From Bacteroidales bacterium (GTDB lineage Bacteria; Bacteroidota; Bacteroidia; Bacteroidales; UBA932), in the NCBI GenBank assembly GCA_017555445.1, contig JAFZGK010000007.1, forward strand, positions 1 through 6,670: a stretch of 6,670 nucleotides of DNA, written 5' to 3'. The notes under the pieces are model-generated. The model was not told where the DNA came from, made no database searches, and saw only the letters and a program-made list of their open reading frames with translations. The number at the start of each line of letters is the position of its first letter. Position 1 is the first letter of the stretch. This document shows positions 6,664 through 6,670 of the stretch, piece by piece. The translations under genes and the position numbers were made by a program.

Positions 6664-6670
6664 AAAAGAG

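Overview
The window looks like chromosomal DNA from a member of the Bacteroidota, most likely the order Bacteroidales. Three things support this. Promoters fit the Bacteroidales sigma pattern (TTTG, a 19-20 base spacer, then TAnnTTTG). No start codon has a clear Shine-Dalgarno sequence at normal distance. The protein types (secreted tricorn-like peptidase, DPM1-like glycosyltransferase, HxHFREPG dihydroorotase) are common in that group. Genus cannot be fixed from the sequence alone. I see no IS element, CRISPR array, tRNA or phage gene.

Layout. Bases 1-427 are non-coding and hold divergent control signals. On the minus strand, two copies of a 61-base module (76-136 and 199-259, 53/61 identical, no gaps) each carry a complete promoter pointing out of the left edge. 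Downstream of them is an A-rich leader with a boxA-like GTTCATTGA. This arrangement resembles the tandem-promoter leader of a ribosomal RNA operon, so a 16S rRNA gene probably lies just off the left edge; no rRNA sequence itself is in the window. On the plus strand, a separate promoter (350-381) starts the gene set to the right.

Bases 428-6663 hold four plus-strand genes packed head to tail: a secreted tricorn-type S41 peptidase (1075 aa), a DPM1-like polyprenol-phosphate mannosyltransferase (241 aa), a class I dihydroorotase (450 aa) and an EamA/DMT-family transporter (301 aa). The gaps are 3 bases, a 1-base overlap and 21 bases, and no internal terminator or convincing internal promoter is visible, so they probably form one operon, which may extend past the right edge.

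The four products do not form one obvious pathway. They are periplasmic proteolysis, mannose donor synthesis for envelope or protein glycosylation, the third step of pyrimidine biosynthesis, and small-molecule transport. The grouping reads as a housekeeping/envelope cluster. All four genes look intact and typical of known families. I found no convincing undescribed system; the most interesting part is the duplicated promoter module and its inferred link to an rRNA operon.
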